Shown in pieces: positions 46,928 to 60,644 of a stretch of DNA of 64,000 nucleotides. The stretch covers positions 101,717,348 through 101,781,347 of the forward strand of contig CM051456.1 of NCBI GenBank assembly GCA_028274465.1, given 5' to 3'. Source of the stretch: Plantago ovata (Eukaryota > Streptophyta > Magnoliopsida > Lamiales > Plantaginaceae). The notes under the pieces are model-generated. The model was not told the DNA's origin. It was given only the letters and a program-made list of their open reading frames with translations, and made no database searches. The translations under genes were made by a program, and so were the position numbers. Within the stretch, counting starts at the first letter, position 1. Each line of letters opens with the position of its first letter.

Positions 46928-49900
46928 ATGGAGAAGAATGGCAAACACAGCAGCAATACACAGATGGAAGACACAAAAACAGTAGCAGCAAATGGTGATG
47001 ATATTCATGAAGAAGAACCCGAGTTCAACTACAGAGGAGTCAAGACCATGCCATTCATCATAGGTTTGTGCACATAACAAATGTCCCGTTTAACACTTTA
47101 AATGTCGATTTTGTAGCGAAAAATCTCATGTTGCTTTTCTTGCATGTTTGAAGGTAATGAGACTTTTGAGAAGCTAGGAGCGATTGGTGCAGTATCGAAC
47201 CTGCAGGTGTATCTGACGACGGTTTTCAACATGTCAAGACTTAACGCGACAACGCTTCTTAATGTGTTCAATGGCACGACGAACATCGCTACCTTGATCG
47301 GAGCTTATCTTAGTGACACTTACTTTGGTCGCTATAAGACTCTCGGATTCGCCTCCGTAGCTTCATTCTTTGTAAGTTTTTTTCTTGTTTTCTTTGTTCT
47401 TTTTTTTTTAATAAAAAGATATTCATATTATTATTTGTAATTGTAAGCACTGTATTCTAACTGCTCCTGTTGCATTCTGTTTGAGAATTAAGTGGTAGTA
47501 CAAAATTACAAAATTCCTCTGCAAAGAATCACTTTTCGTGGCATTATTTTTTCAACTAAATGACAATATGTTCATGTTTTCACCAAATACAAATGAAATA
47601 AACAAGTCCATACTTTTAGAAAGGGCATGGATCTTGTGAGCTTCCATATGGCTGTTTTTGTAGCTAGTGAGTTGTTATTAATAATCTTCCTTTTCTTAAT
47701 GTCATTTAATTGAAAAGTATAAAATTATATTTTATACGTATATATTTTCACACGTTTGACATCGAGTTAGACTATAGTTAATGATTGAAATTTACGGAGT
47801 AGTATTAGACTCCGGATTACACTGTTGAGTTTCTTTAGCCAAGTTGTATAGTATCACTAGAAATTAGAAAACATGGGGTATGGCTAAGGTTGTCTTCCCA
47901 AGCAATTCAAAATGATTGTGATAAAGGACTTTAGGCTTATTCAAGTCAAGATTGCAACTTGTGCATGTGAGATATTTTGGGTTCTTAGCTGAATTTAAAA
48001 CTAGATTCATGTAACAATATAAAAAGATCAAAGATTTATAAAACATAAAAATTATATTTAAAAAAAAGATATTTAATATTATACAACTATTTCAAACAAA
48101 ATGAAAAGAATTATTGACTTGTAAATTTATTTTTGTTCATGGACCCGAGAAATTGAATGGCCTTGTCGTGCTGCTGCAAATGGCATGCATTTATTTAGCC
48201 GCCTATGGCAACTGGGATGGACTCAAGATTTGTCTCTGGATTATTATTACTTTTATTTTGTTTAACCAAAAAGAATAATATTTGCTAAAAAAAAAAAAAA
48301 AATTATTAAACATAAAATTGAAGTACAAACGAGCATAAGAGATTTGTCTTTGGTTGATTAATGCTTGGTCCAGTTACTAAATGGACTCATTTGTATATTT
48401 AACTGCAGGGCTTGCTGCTGATCACTCTAACAGCAGTGTTCAAGAAACTGCACCCACCCCACTGCGAGCCGACCGGGGGCCCATGCATCAGCGCAGATGC
48501 AGGGCAGATGGCAGTTCTACTAGCCGGGTTTGGGCTAATGGTAGTGGGAGCTGGGGGAATTAGGCCATGCAACTTTGCATTCGGGGCAGACCAGTTCAAT
48601 CCCAATACCGAATCTGGAAAACGAGGCGTGGACAGCTTCTTCAATTGGTACTACTTCACAGTCACATTCGCAGAGATCATATCAGTAACCCTCGTGGTAT
48701 ACGTGCAATCGAACGTGAGCTGGTCGATAGGGCTGGCTATCCCTACAATCTTCATGTTCTTTTCGTGTTTCATGTTTTTTGTCGGTTCGAAACTGTATGT
48801 GAAGCTTCTGCCAGAAGGGAGTCCAATGACTAGGCTGGTCCAGGTGATGGTGGTTTCATTCAAGAAGAGGAATTTGAAATTGCCCAAAGATGATCCTTGC
48901 ATGGTCACCTTGTTCAACTACACTCCACCTAAATCTATCAACTCTAAGTTGCCCCACACTGACCAATTCAGGTACTAGTCTTTGCTTCTTCTATTTTACA
49001 TTCGTAATATACATATTGTATCATAGAATAAATCGATATTACATATTGTACAGATTAACAACTACTACTTCTAAACAACTATAAATCAGTAGTTTTCATG
49101 GTTGTTAGGGTACATTGAAATATAAAATTATAAAAAGTGATCTCATGGAAATCAACCCTTACAGCACAACTGAACATTGACCAATGAGATCAAGTTTATA
49201 TGATCATATCATTGACCTTGAATATGTTTATGAGTCAGACACCATTAATTTCAAACAATTAGATGAGCTTCTGATAAAAAATTTCCACACTTGGATGTGG
49301 ACTTGACTTCTTTGATCCTTAATCAACACAACTACAACCACTGTCTATATATAGACAAATGACAGTCAGAAGTATTTATGTCAAGTAATAGTCAATGATG
49401 TTATGTTTGTTGGGAGTAAGTAAATTAAGATAAAAAAATTAACTAATGAAAGATCAGAAAATATTTGTTTTGTAAGGTCAAACAATCACACTTCACAAAT
49501 CATATATGATGACTGATGAGTGTTATGACCAAAACCAACATCCACCCGGCATTGGTGTATTCACCTAATTTGCATATATACTTTTGGAATAAATATATAT
49601 ACCAAAGTTCGGATCGAAACGGGTCTCACATATAATTTAGAGTCGCATATTACAATATTGACGAAAATAGCATATTATATCTAAACTTTCAGCCACTATC
49701 TTTCAAGTGTGCATTGAATAAATTTCACTGGCTCATCCAATAGCTAGCAAACCACATAAATCAAGTTAAAGCGGACAATGCAGAAAACTCTAACTCAGGA
49801 TAATATAATAACAAATTCATCTCTAGTTAACCCCAACTGAGTCTAATCCCTGTGGGTTGCAACTTAGGTATAGTAGTATACATCTAGATAAGTCACTGTC

Positions 49901-51101
49901 AAGACAAGGTACCCAAGCCAATATCATGTTTCTCTTTGTATCTTTTTTCTTGTCTTGTACAAGTTCATTAGGGGTTTGAATATCTTAATCACATATAGAG
50001 TTGATTGGTCTGTTTGTGCATGATTTCAGTTTCCTGGACAAAGCTGCAATACAAACACCAGAAGACAAGATCAATCCCAATGGATCAGCTGCAAATCCAT
50101 GGAATCTTTGCACCATGCAACACGTAGAAGAACTCAAGTGTGTAATCAGAGTCATCCCAATCTCACTCACCTCCATCATATACCACATTGGAGCACAGCA
50201 ACAATACGTCATCTTCCAAGCTCTCCAGTCCAACCGCCACCTCGGAAACACCTCCTTCCAAATCCCAGCTGCTTCTTACGTTATCTTCGCCATGCTCAGT
50301 CTCTCCCTCTGGCTAGTCATATACGACCGAATCATGGTCCCATTACTCCGAAAACACACCAAAACAGGAGGTATTAGATACCTTCATAAGGAGAATACTT
50401 CTATGAACAATGTCTACTACACCTTGTTGCCGAGAATGAGTCATATTACTTGAAAGAACGTATTTACAAGTTACGATTATTCTTCGAGTGATGTGGTTGA
50501 TTGTAAGCCACAAGGTTAGACTTGATCACTTTTGATATATATCTAACCATATAATACTTTTTCAGGTATCACCGTTCTCCAAAGAATCGGCATTGGCCTT
50601 TTTGTGACCATCATCGAGTCGTTTTTAGGTGCCTACGTTGAGGAACGGAGAAGAGTATCCGCCGGAGGCAATCTTGTCATTTCACCTATGTCGGCCATGT
50701 GGCTGGTCCCACAACTGGCGTTGGGTGGAATGGCGGAGGCGTTTAACGCAATTGGGCAAATCGAGTTCTTTTACAAGCAGTTTCCAGAGAACATGAGGAG
50801 CATTGCAGGGGCATTCTTCTTTTGTGGGAACGCAGTTTCTAATTACGTGTACAGTTTCATGATTTCAGAGGTGCATAAACGGACAGGGAATCTGCCAGGC
50901 GGGAACTGGCTGCCAGAGGATCTTAATAAGGGGAGATTAGACTATTGGTACTACTTTGTTGGGGTTCTGTGTGTGCTGAACTTTGTGTATTTCCTCTTGT
51001 GCGCTCACTGGTATAGATACAAGGGGGCCAGTGCTGGACAGCAAGGGGTAGAATCATCCTTGGAGATGGAGGAATCAAAGCTTGACAAACATTTTGCCTA
51101 A
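46928..51101 (+). CDS. NPF2: NRT1/PTR family (NPF2-type) proton-coupled transporter, complete, five exons
   Basis: Exons 46928-47063, 47154-47371, 48409-48971, 50030-50370 and 50566-51101. All have GT-AG borders and matching phases, giving 597 aa. After an acidic N-terminal tail, [20 protein letters not shown] holds the ExxEK motif (ETFEK) needed for proton coupling in the POT/NPF fold. Further signatures are [30 protein letters not shown] and [15 protein letters not shown], then a charged loop ([24 protein letters not shown]) before the second helix bundle, [14 protein letters not shown] and [14 protein letters not shown]. Twelve membrane helices are expected. Overall pattern places it in clade NPF2, near the NRT1.7 (NPF2.13) and GTR (NPF2.10/2.11) groups. 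Substrate (nitrate, or specialised metabolites such as glucosinolates in other plants) cannot be read from sequence. The 3' end faces the H+-ATPase gene. Confidence 0.93.
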
Positions 51102-52262
51102 TTGATGGATTCATTTTACATATCACAGTTATTTCAGGGTTCTAGTTTGCATTTCAGATCTTTTGTTATCATATTGGCAGGATAGTTTTCATCGTTGGTT
51201 CCGGTTTTTTATCGAAAACCCTTTAAATGTAAGGCTGGGGCATAAGTGTTTATATTATCAAGAGCTGTAGAGTTGTGACTTCTTGTTGTATAGTATGTCG
51301 GTATGCTTGTAAGCTATATGCACTTTGATGATACAGTACCTGTGCATAAAGAGAGTTCCTCTGTTTTCACTGCCCTACATTTCTTCTATATGTACAAGTT
51401 CATTGCATTCACAGACAGTTTTGACTTGAGTAGATAAGCAAACTGGCACCAGATTCTATTAAATGATCTCTACTAAAACCAGCAATGTATGAACCGTAAG
51501 ATTTTGAACTTCACTGTCAGAAAATCAGAGCAACATTCTATTATCCTTTACGACAGGAATGTTGCAAAGATTCAAGAAGAGTTGCACACCATCGTTGGTT
51601 ACACACCGAGTTACCAATGCAGCAACACTACATTACAACCGTGTTTGTTTCAATTTCAACGACGCGAAACAATGGTGGATCATTGCTCATTAGTTGCAGA
51701 TTATAATGCAGTTACACCTGCGCATTAGCATCGTTATGCAATGTTGCACCCAGTGACTAACATTCGAATGACTACAGGCAATAGCATTACATACAATCAT
51801 CCACAAAGAAAAAGAAAAAAATGAATCAACTTCGTTCCTAAACAGAAATCAATGAAATCAATGATGAGCACAGTATGTTCACGGTGCAGGTCAACTTGGT
51901 TCGAAACAGCACAAACAAACAGCTGAATGCATGAGGGGGATAGGAGCAAAAAGATGAACATGAAAATAGCAATATTTCCTACTCTTGTTATACAAAAAGG
52001 CAGGTACAGAACATTGAATGGCACGAGAACCATATACAAGGCCCAAAGCTGAATGTATTATAAACGTGATAATTGTATCATAACTGAAACACACGACTTG
52101 GAAAAGAAAGGAGGGGCATACGGCATAACTAAATACTGTAATTACAAATAACAGATATCTCCAGAACCTTGGATATCTAGAAAACTTCCGGTCATATGTA
52201 GATAACTTAATTTTAACTCAACATCATCATAAAATTTCACAAAACAGATGTCGGTTACCTTC
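51102..52262. other. Convergent intergenic region with both 3' UTRs
   Basis: 1.16 kb between the two stop codons of the tail-to-tail NPF and H+-ATPase genes. No further gene seen. Confidence 0.7.
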
Positions 52263-55200
52263 TTATACAGTGTATGACTGCTGAATTGTTTCTATATCAA
52301 GACCCTTCAGTCTCACTATTGAATCAACGTGTCCTTTCAGAGTGTGGAGCTCCCTTTGCCTGTATCCAGAGCCGTCACCATGACATAATTTAAGTAATGG
52401 AAGTGAAAAATAGGGAATTGCATCAAGTATTTCACCAGAATAATAAACACTGCAAAACAACACTTACCTAGCTATTTCAGCTCTTCTTTTAGCTTCCTCA
52501 GCCAAATGATTGAGTTCCGAGAAGTTAGTAGTTTCATTAAACAATTTGGTATCAGGTACTTGTAGCCCGTGGAGGGTCCTTTGTGCATGTGCCCATCTAA
52601 GCTCACGCTGCTCTTTCCCGAAGTCCTTTTGCCTAGTGAAAGCAATCTGTAAAACCAAGAGAGGGATCGTAAGGATAAACAAAGCACTTATTAGTAATCT
52701 TCTCTCAAGTGAAGTAATATATATCTGATCAATTGGGAGATTTACCCTTCGCTCAATAACAAGATCCCAAGCTCTTCCACTGAGAGTGTATCGGATTAAG
52801 AACTTCAGAATATCGAGGGGAATGTAGAAAATGATATTGTAAAGCCAAATCACTCCAGCCCAACCCCAACCGATTCCTTCAATTGCCGCAAAGCTCCAAT
52901 TTGCATAAACCGCGATTAATGTAGCAATCTGCTTCCATGTAAGTTGTAAGGATCAAGATTTATGAATACAGACAGACAATTTCATTACACTGGGAAAGGA
53001 AAATTACTGACCAGTTGGGCGATGAAAAATGCCACCACAAGCAATAATCCAGGACGCTCAACATATGACCAACTTCTTGATCTTGTTACAAAAATCAGAG
53101 CCTGGCTGATAGTGCTGACTTGAAGATAAATTGCTGAAGCAAGCTTTCTGAAGTCATCATGGGCAGTTTTCTCAAGTGTTGACACTCCAAATACTCGCTG
53201 GGAATCATTTGTAAAATATTAGGTAAAGTCACATCAACTGAAAAACTTCATATTGACTGAAGTAATATTTAGTGGAACCATGGACACCTCTATGAGAATG
53301 TTGAAAAGAGTTACTAGGGGCAATTTGGACAGATAGTTATATGATCTACTTTGCGAAAGGTGGGAAACAGCTTGCCCAAGTTTGTTTCTCTTGATACATC
53401 TAATTATGCAATCTAGCCTCGAAAGGCACAAGGAAAGTAAAAAAGGTTGAAACTTAGTATGGAAAGGCAAAGAAAGACAGTTGAAACTTAAATAGCTTTT
53501 CTATTATCCCTAACTACTGCCTTCAAAGACAAACTGAGCGAACAAGATGAACCTACCGGGAAAAAATCGGTCTTGTATGCAGCCCAAAAGAAGATTACTG
53601 TCATCATCGCCAAATATGCACCCAGAACAACTCCAGTTGCAAAAATTTCAGCAAGCTTCCAGCTGTCTGGTAGTGGAGATGGCTTCACTCTATCTTTCGA
53701 TATGGTCATGATTGTTCCTAAATCAAAAGAATTACACTGAAAATGTCAAAAGAAGCAAAGGTGAAAGTATCTGAACATCAGTAAACAAATAAATAAAAGA
53801 ATTGTTTCGTAGACTTGACATTTATAACGGTGGAATTTGTCTTTCTCAAAAGTACACATGCATCTACCCACACTAAATCTGGATGCTTCACGATGTATGC
53901 ATGGTGGTATGTCTGTGAGAGAGAGAGGGTTGGAAAAGCCATACCATCATTCAGTATCGCAATGATAAGCACCATGAAAGGCGGAAAGTCAAATTCCCAT
54001 ATCAAAGCCAGCAACATGAATCCAAGCTGATACATCAGAACGAGACATCAGATATTTGTATTAAGAGTTCAAATGGTAAAAATGAAAGTGGGGACTCATT
54101 CACATAAGTGTAAATTACTTACAACAATACGTATTGTGATAGAGACTGCATAAATCTGCCAAATAAATGAAATTGATGAGTCCGTGAATATCGTGAAATG
54201 GCAGTGCCCATACATGGATGCCACAGCTTTACTACAACTAAAATGATAACTTCAACATAAGATCTCAAGTGTGTCAACACAAATCAACATTCAACATGTA
54301 CCGTGTAATTTTTCATCCTCTGGAAAATTGCACGACTGGTCAAAACAGCACTAATTATAACACTTAGCCCTGGTTCTGTGAGGACGATATCAGAAGCACT
54401 ACGAGCTGCATCAGTTGCATCAGCAACAGCAATGCCAATATCTGCCTTCTTCAGAGCAGGAGCATCGTTTACACCATCACCAGTCATACCACATATATGT
54501 TTCCTAGCTTGTAGACGCTTTACTATCTCGTACTTGTGCTCTGTCACACATTAAATATGGCAGAAGCATTGGTCTAGGATTGCGTAAATGTAATACGTAT
54601 GCTATATTTGGGTGGAAAGTAGTCAGAACATGACTGCAGAACATGCAAAAGTAAAGTGAGGCGAAGAAAAATACCAGGGAAGACACCAGCGAAACCATCA
54701 GCTTTCTCTATGAGCTCATCAATCGGAAGGGCAGCAATGGATTCATCCTTATCTTGTCCTAGTAAAGCTGATGAAGGATACATGTTAGTACCCATTCCCA
54801 AACGCCGTCCAGTTTCTTTTCCTATAGCGAGCTGATCCCCTGCAAGATATTCAGTATTTAAAATCCACACAAACTTGTTATGGAAAAATATTCCCAGGTA
54901 CAGAAATCAAGATTTAAAGATATGCTGGGAAGACATAATCTGAAATCGGACACTTATTCAAGGTCGTAGGCACTACATTATTCTCCATCACAAAGGCATA
55001 ATTCACTTTCACACAAGTTATTATTAGGTAACTATGCATGTCAGGCTGGCAATAATAATCGTTGCTAAAAGTCTGGAGTGAGTTTCATACCAGTTATCAT
55101 TTTAACGTTCACTCCGAGATTCAGGGCTCTTGATATAGTTTCAGCACTATCATGTCTAGGTGGATCAAACAGAGGCATGAGACCAATAAATTGCCAGGGG

Positions 55201-58129
55201 CTTCCAGCACTCTCTTTCCTTCCTTCTGGAACTTCCTGAAAGCCAAACCCAAAACAGGAAAATACATAAGTAAAAATTCTGTGCAAATTGTATATCATCT
55301 AATCAACCACTTCCACTGTAATCTATTGTTAGATAACAAATCAGTAGACCACAAACTAGAGAAATATACAGCTTCATGAAAACATACCTGATATGCCACA
55401 GCAAGCGATCTTAAACCTCGTTCTGCAAATTTATCAATCACTGAATGGACTCTTCGCTCTATCTCAGACCTATTGTGTGCAAGGTTTAATATCTGAAACC
55501 GAAATTCACATCAAAATAAAAAGGAATCAGCATGCCCATTTAAACATTAATGACTAAAACAAGAACAAATATTAAGAAAAGAATTTACCTGTTCAGGTGC
55601 ACCTTTACTGACTCTGTGCCATTTTCCTTCACTGTCTATATAAGTCAATGCTGTTCTCTTGTCAGTGGGGTTAAAAGGAAGGAAGTGTACTTCTCGAATG
55701 CCAGCACGTGCCTGTTGACAGTGTGTGTTTTGAGTCCATATTCCAGAGAAGCTAAGCAGATAGCTAACTAGTTATGACTGAAGATGATAAGAATTAAATC
55801 TACCTCCTTCGGATCAGCCAGCATTCCAACTATAGCACCATCTATTGCATCCTGATTTTCAGTTCGAGAAGCTCGAGCTGCCATCAGAACAACAGTATCT
55901 GCATCAACGCCTTTAGCAAAAACCTGTAAACAAAATTTTCCGAGAAGCAGAAGTTACAATCTGTTCTATTTTAAGATGCAAGTTAAAAGATAAAATGTTA
56001 AATGCATGATCACCCCCTTCCATGTTATATTATCTTTATTGCTCAATTTCATCATGTTTTTAGAAACTCAGTTTCAAACCCCATTTCTTTCCAAAAGAGC
56101 ATATGCGGTATCATATGGGGCTTTATGCTATTATCAATGTAAGTACAGATCTGTGAGATGGCAAAGCATGTTTGATTATGAAACTGCCATGCTCCCCCAC
56201 CTCAATGAGATTCTTGTCAACAGTAAGCTTGTTCAGTGTCAGTGTCCCTGTCTTATCACTGCAAAGCACATCCATGCCAGCCATCTCCTCAATAGCAGTC
56301 ATTCTTTTTGTAATAGCTCCCTAGACGCAGGTAAACGACTGTTACATACTAGAAACCTCCTAAGAAACATTATATGAACATAATCACAAGAACCAACAGA
56401 CCTGTTGAGCCAGACGATGAGAACCAATTGCCATAGTAACTGAGAGGACAGTTGGCATGGCAATTGGAATTCCTCCAATGAGAAGCACAAGAAGATTATC
56501 AATTCCAGGACGATAATTACGATGTTGAATTGGGTACATCACCACTATTTCTATAATCATTCCCACCGCAATAGAGCAGATGCAGAAGTTTCCGATTGCA
56601 GTTAAAACCTAGTACCCACAAAAACAAACATATAAATTGGTGTTGGAGAAATAAATATGAGGTTTAGAAAGAATGAAGTATTTATTAAATTTACCTTTTG
56701 AAAGTGCCCCACTTGATTAGTGCTATCAACAAGGTGCGCAGCCTTACCGAAGAAAGTGTGCACACCAGTGGCAATAACAATGGCTTCTAATTCTCCCTGT
56801 TTGCAAGTGGAACCAGAATACACACCATCCCCTGGATGCTTTGTCACAGGAAGGGACTCACCTGTCAAAGCAGACTGCATATTCCTCGATGAATCAGTCA
56901 ATAAATCAGAAAATAAATTCACTCAACAATTTTAACATAAAAAAATCATCATAATTACACACTTGATCAATTTTCAGTGGATCACCCTCAAGTAAACGAG
57001 CATCCGCAGGAACAATATCTCCAAGTTTAATGCTAATAATGTCCCCAGGCACTAACTCTGCCGCATCTTCTTCGTTCCACCTTCCATCTCTAAGAACCTT
57101 CACAAACGAACATTTATTTAAGCATAAACGAACATGTAATCGTCCGGACATGGAAAACACATAACAATAGTTATCATTGAAACCTTTGCTTTTGGGGCAA
57201 GGCGTGCCATGAGAGCAGCTGCAGCATTGCCAGCATTGTTCTCTTCAATGAAACTAATTGTTGAGTTTATAATAAGCAAAGTGATGATGCCGACAAAGTC
57301 CTGCCAATCCGGAGGCCTTCCCTGCAAACAAATTCAGTTATGATTTATAAATAATACGTGTTCTCGCGATTAAGATATAAGTATGTTGACAAAATTAAAG
57401 TTTAGAAGAAACTCACTCCTCCATTTGCAAGGGCAATTGCCATTATAGCGGCGGCTTCCATAACCCATGAGAGCGGGTTCCACATAAACCCCAAAAACTT
57501 AAAGAATTTGCTCTCCTGAGATTCACAGAATGTACAAGGCTTTTATAACTGAAATAATGATGCATATTCACTAAGAATCATTGTGCCCCCCTTTTAAAAA
57601 CCTCTTTTCTTTCCACTTAAGTTGACAAAGAATCAGTTCCTCAAACTGTTGCATCTTTTGAAGTTTTCCAAAAACACCTTTTCTAAAAGCAGAATGAATA
57701 TACTATAACATATTAACATAGCATAAACATTAGAGCTGCTAAATTTCATCTCCCACTACTAGATAAGAAAGCCAAAACAAACAAGTATGAAGTATGTATG
57801 CTATTGCTGACACTCAATCATAGGATTCAAAGTTAATACCTTTTTCTCTTCAAGCTTGTTGTAACCAAAAATGGATAATCTTTCCTGAGCGGCGTCGGCA
57901 GTAAGGCCATCTTTGGTACATCTGAGATTCTCAAAAACTTCCTCAATCGGAATGTTCTCCTGAAAGAAAAAACAAAAAACAAAATAAAAAATCAAAAAAG
58001 GGAAAAACAAGAAAAGCAGTAGTAGTAGTACTAGTAATGTGGTGTGAGGGATAAATAAATCAGATCCGTTACCAAATCAACAGTTTCTTTGAGGACAGCA
58101 TCAAGAGCTTGAGGCTCCTCCTCCCCCAT
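52263..58129 (-). CDS. AHA11-like: Plasma-membrane P-type H+-ATPase, AHA4/AHA11-like, complete, 21 exons
   Basis: Exports protons across the plasma membrane at the cost of ATP, powering secondary carriers. About 955 aa from [19 protein letters not shown] (exon 1, 58073-58129) to [12 protein letters not shown]. Main landmarks, minus strand: [14 protein letters not shown] (57183-57323), the actuator loop [12 protein letters not shown] (about 56840-56876), [18 protein letters not shown] in M4 (about 56450), the phosphorylation site CSDKTGTLT (about 56250), KGAPEQ (about 55595), [20 protein letters not shown] (54800-55100), [10 protein letters not shown] (about 54480) and LNDGT in M6 with the proton-site Asp (about 53945). 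The C-terminal autoinhibitory region keeps [17 protein letters not shown] and the final YTV, whose Thr is the known 14-3-3 binding phosphosite. [23 protein letters not shown] fits subfamily II (AHA4/AHA11). All checked exons lack disabling changes. Confidence 0.95.
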
Positions 58130-58600
58130 GTTTGGAAATCTTGTTCAAGTTTCAAGTTCAGTGCTCAAGAAAAGAAAGAAACACACTACCATGAACTGAG
58201 AAGCAGCAAAAGTAAGTAGCTTGTGTAGAGCAGGTGAGAGATGAGAAAGAGAGAGGGGGGATTGGGTTATTCAAGGACAAAAAACCAAATGGGATGGGAG
58301 ATTAGATTATATGTATGCCCACCAATACCAAATCTGCAACTGCAATACAGTGAAACGGCTAACTATTCTTCTTTCTTCTATTCTATAGAAGAGACTCACT
58401 ACACTCCTACACTTCTACTACTGCAAATTTACAGCTTCCCCCACTACTTTCTTTCCTTATCTCCTTTTTATTTTATTTCTTTCACACGAACTATACTCTA
58501 TAGTCTATACTATTACCGCCGTATAAAATACGGTATTTCCTCTACTTGAAGAAAGCAGCAGCAGCAGTCAAATACATTTACTTTGAAGTCACAACACCAT
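58130..58600 (-). promoter_or_regulatory. 5' leader and promoter region of the H+-ATPase gene
   Basis: Upstream of the ATG on the minus strand are GA-rich stretches (58190-58260) read as CT-rich leader, and an AT-rich part beyond. No specific element can be assigned. Confidence 0.45.
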
Positions 58601-59330
58601 AAGGTTCGACCTAGATGGTGTCAGGGTCCGATACCTAGCCCTAGACCCGACCTTTAAAGTATGTCAAAACTAGTAAACTAAGACTAAGTCGAGATCCGAC
58701 CTACAAGTCACTCAGGGTTCGACCTTAGTAGACCTTGGGTCCGAGTTGTAGGTCATCAAGGACCTCAGACTAAGTTCTATCTAAGTACCACGAGAGACAC
58801 ACTGTTTGGTCTCATGGGTCGGAAACCAAGCCATCAGTGGCATGTTCTAAGTCAGGACTAAGCACTTTAGTCCGAGTAATATTATATTACTCGGACCCCA
58901 AGAACCACGAAGAACTCCAGAAAGTCCTAGGAACTAGGGAACGAGGTCGGACTCCTGGGTCGGACCAGGAAGACGACAAGAGATTCTACAATGTTTCTAG
59001 ACGTAAATTTACCACAGTAGCTTTATGGAAACCCTAATTTAGGACATGGCCCAGACCTATTAGGCCACTAACGGACTCCAAAACCTTGAGATGCAATCAT
59101 AGACTTACATTTGACGAAATCTCAAAGGTTGTACTTCACTTTGGGAAGTATTATAAATAGGCATCACCATTAATTCACAAAGTAAGCAATATCTAGCCTA
59201 AACTGTGTCCTATTTAATTACTAGAGAAGTCATCAACTTCCTACTCGTGAATTCGTCCCTCCGGTTTGATCACTAGACAAGCCGGTAAAGCAGTACTAAC
59301 CTCCCCCAATCAAGAATTTTTCAGGTTCTA
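58601..59330 (+). mobile_element. Probable LTR fragment of an unidentified retrotransposon
   Basis: Contains repeated GGTCCGA/TCCGACC phrases (58600-58990), then a TATAAATAG box (59152-59160) followed by CACCATTAATTCACAAAGTAAGC and C/T-rich sequence, the layout of an LTR promoter. No partner LTR, primer site or target duplication was found, so this is tentative. Confidence 0.35.
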
Positions 59331-59879
59331 ATTACTATAGAAGTAACTTGAAGAAGTAAAGCGGAATAGTACGAATTAGAATAACTCATTTTTACCCATA
59401 ATAAACAATGAAGAGTATTACAACAACAAAACGGGGGAGGAGCTACCACAATCGCTTTGTGGACCAACAACAAACTGCGTATGACATTGATGGTTCGTAT
59501 TTTGATGCTTACTTGAATGATGCAGGTTTTGGATTGGGTGCATGACGCTTGTGTATATCCTCTTAAGTTCATGCCATTTAATGAGATACGTTGAGATAAG
59601 TTGGTAAATTTGAGGGGTGCATCTGACCATAAGTATATAGTAGTAAATCTTTCACTAAATGTATTTAGTCAGTTAGGTTACACTAATTATAGTGAAGTTT
59701 TGAAACTAAGATCGTTTACTTTTTTCTCATTTAGGTTACACTAATTATAGTGAAGTTTTGAAATTAACACCGTCTATTTTTTCTTTTTATTTACACCTGA
59801 TCTAACCAAATATTACACAATGTATATATCCTGCTATAAATACAAATATGGACTATAAATGAGTCCCAACTACACTAAA
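59331..59879. other. Gene-free stretch with a small direct repeat
   Basis: TTAGGTTACACTAATTATAG starts at 59673 and again at 59731, each followed by TGAAGTTTTGAAA: two copies of a 58-bp unit. No coding content. Confidence 0.6.
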
Positions 59880-60644
59880 AGATCAGCTCCTCCTTCAATG
59901 TTTGTACCCCCGCTGCTCGTAGTACCTGCGCGGATAGAGAAAGGGAGTTAAATCCATTTTTGACTGGCTTGCCTTGGACAAACCGGTACAAGACTTTACT
60001 TGAACCTTGGAAGGGTTGTTTAGAAAGTAGTATATTGTTGATGAACGAGAGTTACCTCAAAATGTGAGACATGTCTTCTATTTATAGAGATAGCTTGAGT
60101 GAGAGACCTTTCTTCCTCGATATCCGGCTCTCACACTGTTCCTCTGTACTTCTTGTCTGCCAGGCGCAGACAAGTCTTCTGACGCCACCTCCCTGAACTT
60201 GAGGGAGTCTTCTATGATACTCTTCACGTGGGTCGCACAGGGTGTGCCTACGTGGAGTATTTCCTCGTGGGCTAAACTAGGCTATAGCTCTTGGCGGAGG
60301 TCTTCGTCCAGCGCAGCCTCCCTCCGTTGCGGGGAGTCTTCCATGACGCTCTATGTATAAGCCACTCGGAGTGTGCTTGTGCAGAGTATTTCCTCGCGGA
60401 CTAAGCATGGCTACAGCTCTTCGCGGAGGTCTTCTTTCCACGTGCAGGGCCATTACTTTGGTCCCGTGCCTTTACGGATGTTCCATTCTTACACATACGG
60501 CCACATGGCGGCGCCACACCTTGGTAAGCCTTCTTCCTGCGGGGGTTGGTGTAATTATCTAAGCCTCTCTGTGGGTCTTCTTCTGTACCTCGCGGACAAG
60601 TAGAGGTCCGCGAGTAGGATATTATATGTTATATCATATAGTCC
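59880..60644. repeat. GC-richer repeated block, LTR-like
   Basis: Two related units of about 130 bp (about 60258-60310 and 60385-60440) share GAGTATTTCCTCG-GG-CTAA and GCTCTT-GCGGAGGTCTTC. On the minus strand CTATAAATAG occurs near 60078-60087. Composition differs from the flanks. This may be a decayed LTR whose right side was interrupted by the element at 60645. Confidence 0.45.

Noticed and set aside
48381..48917. Minus-strand and alternative-frame ORFs
   Set aside because: Shadows of NPF exon 3.
58601..59330. Complete LTR with target duplication
   Set aside because: Candidate GGTTC repeats flank a segment that does not start with TG; kept only as an LTR-like fragment.
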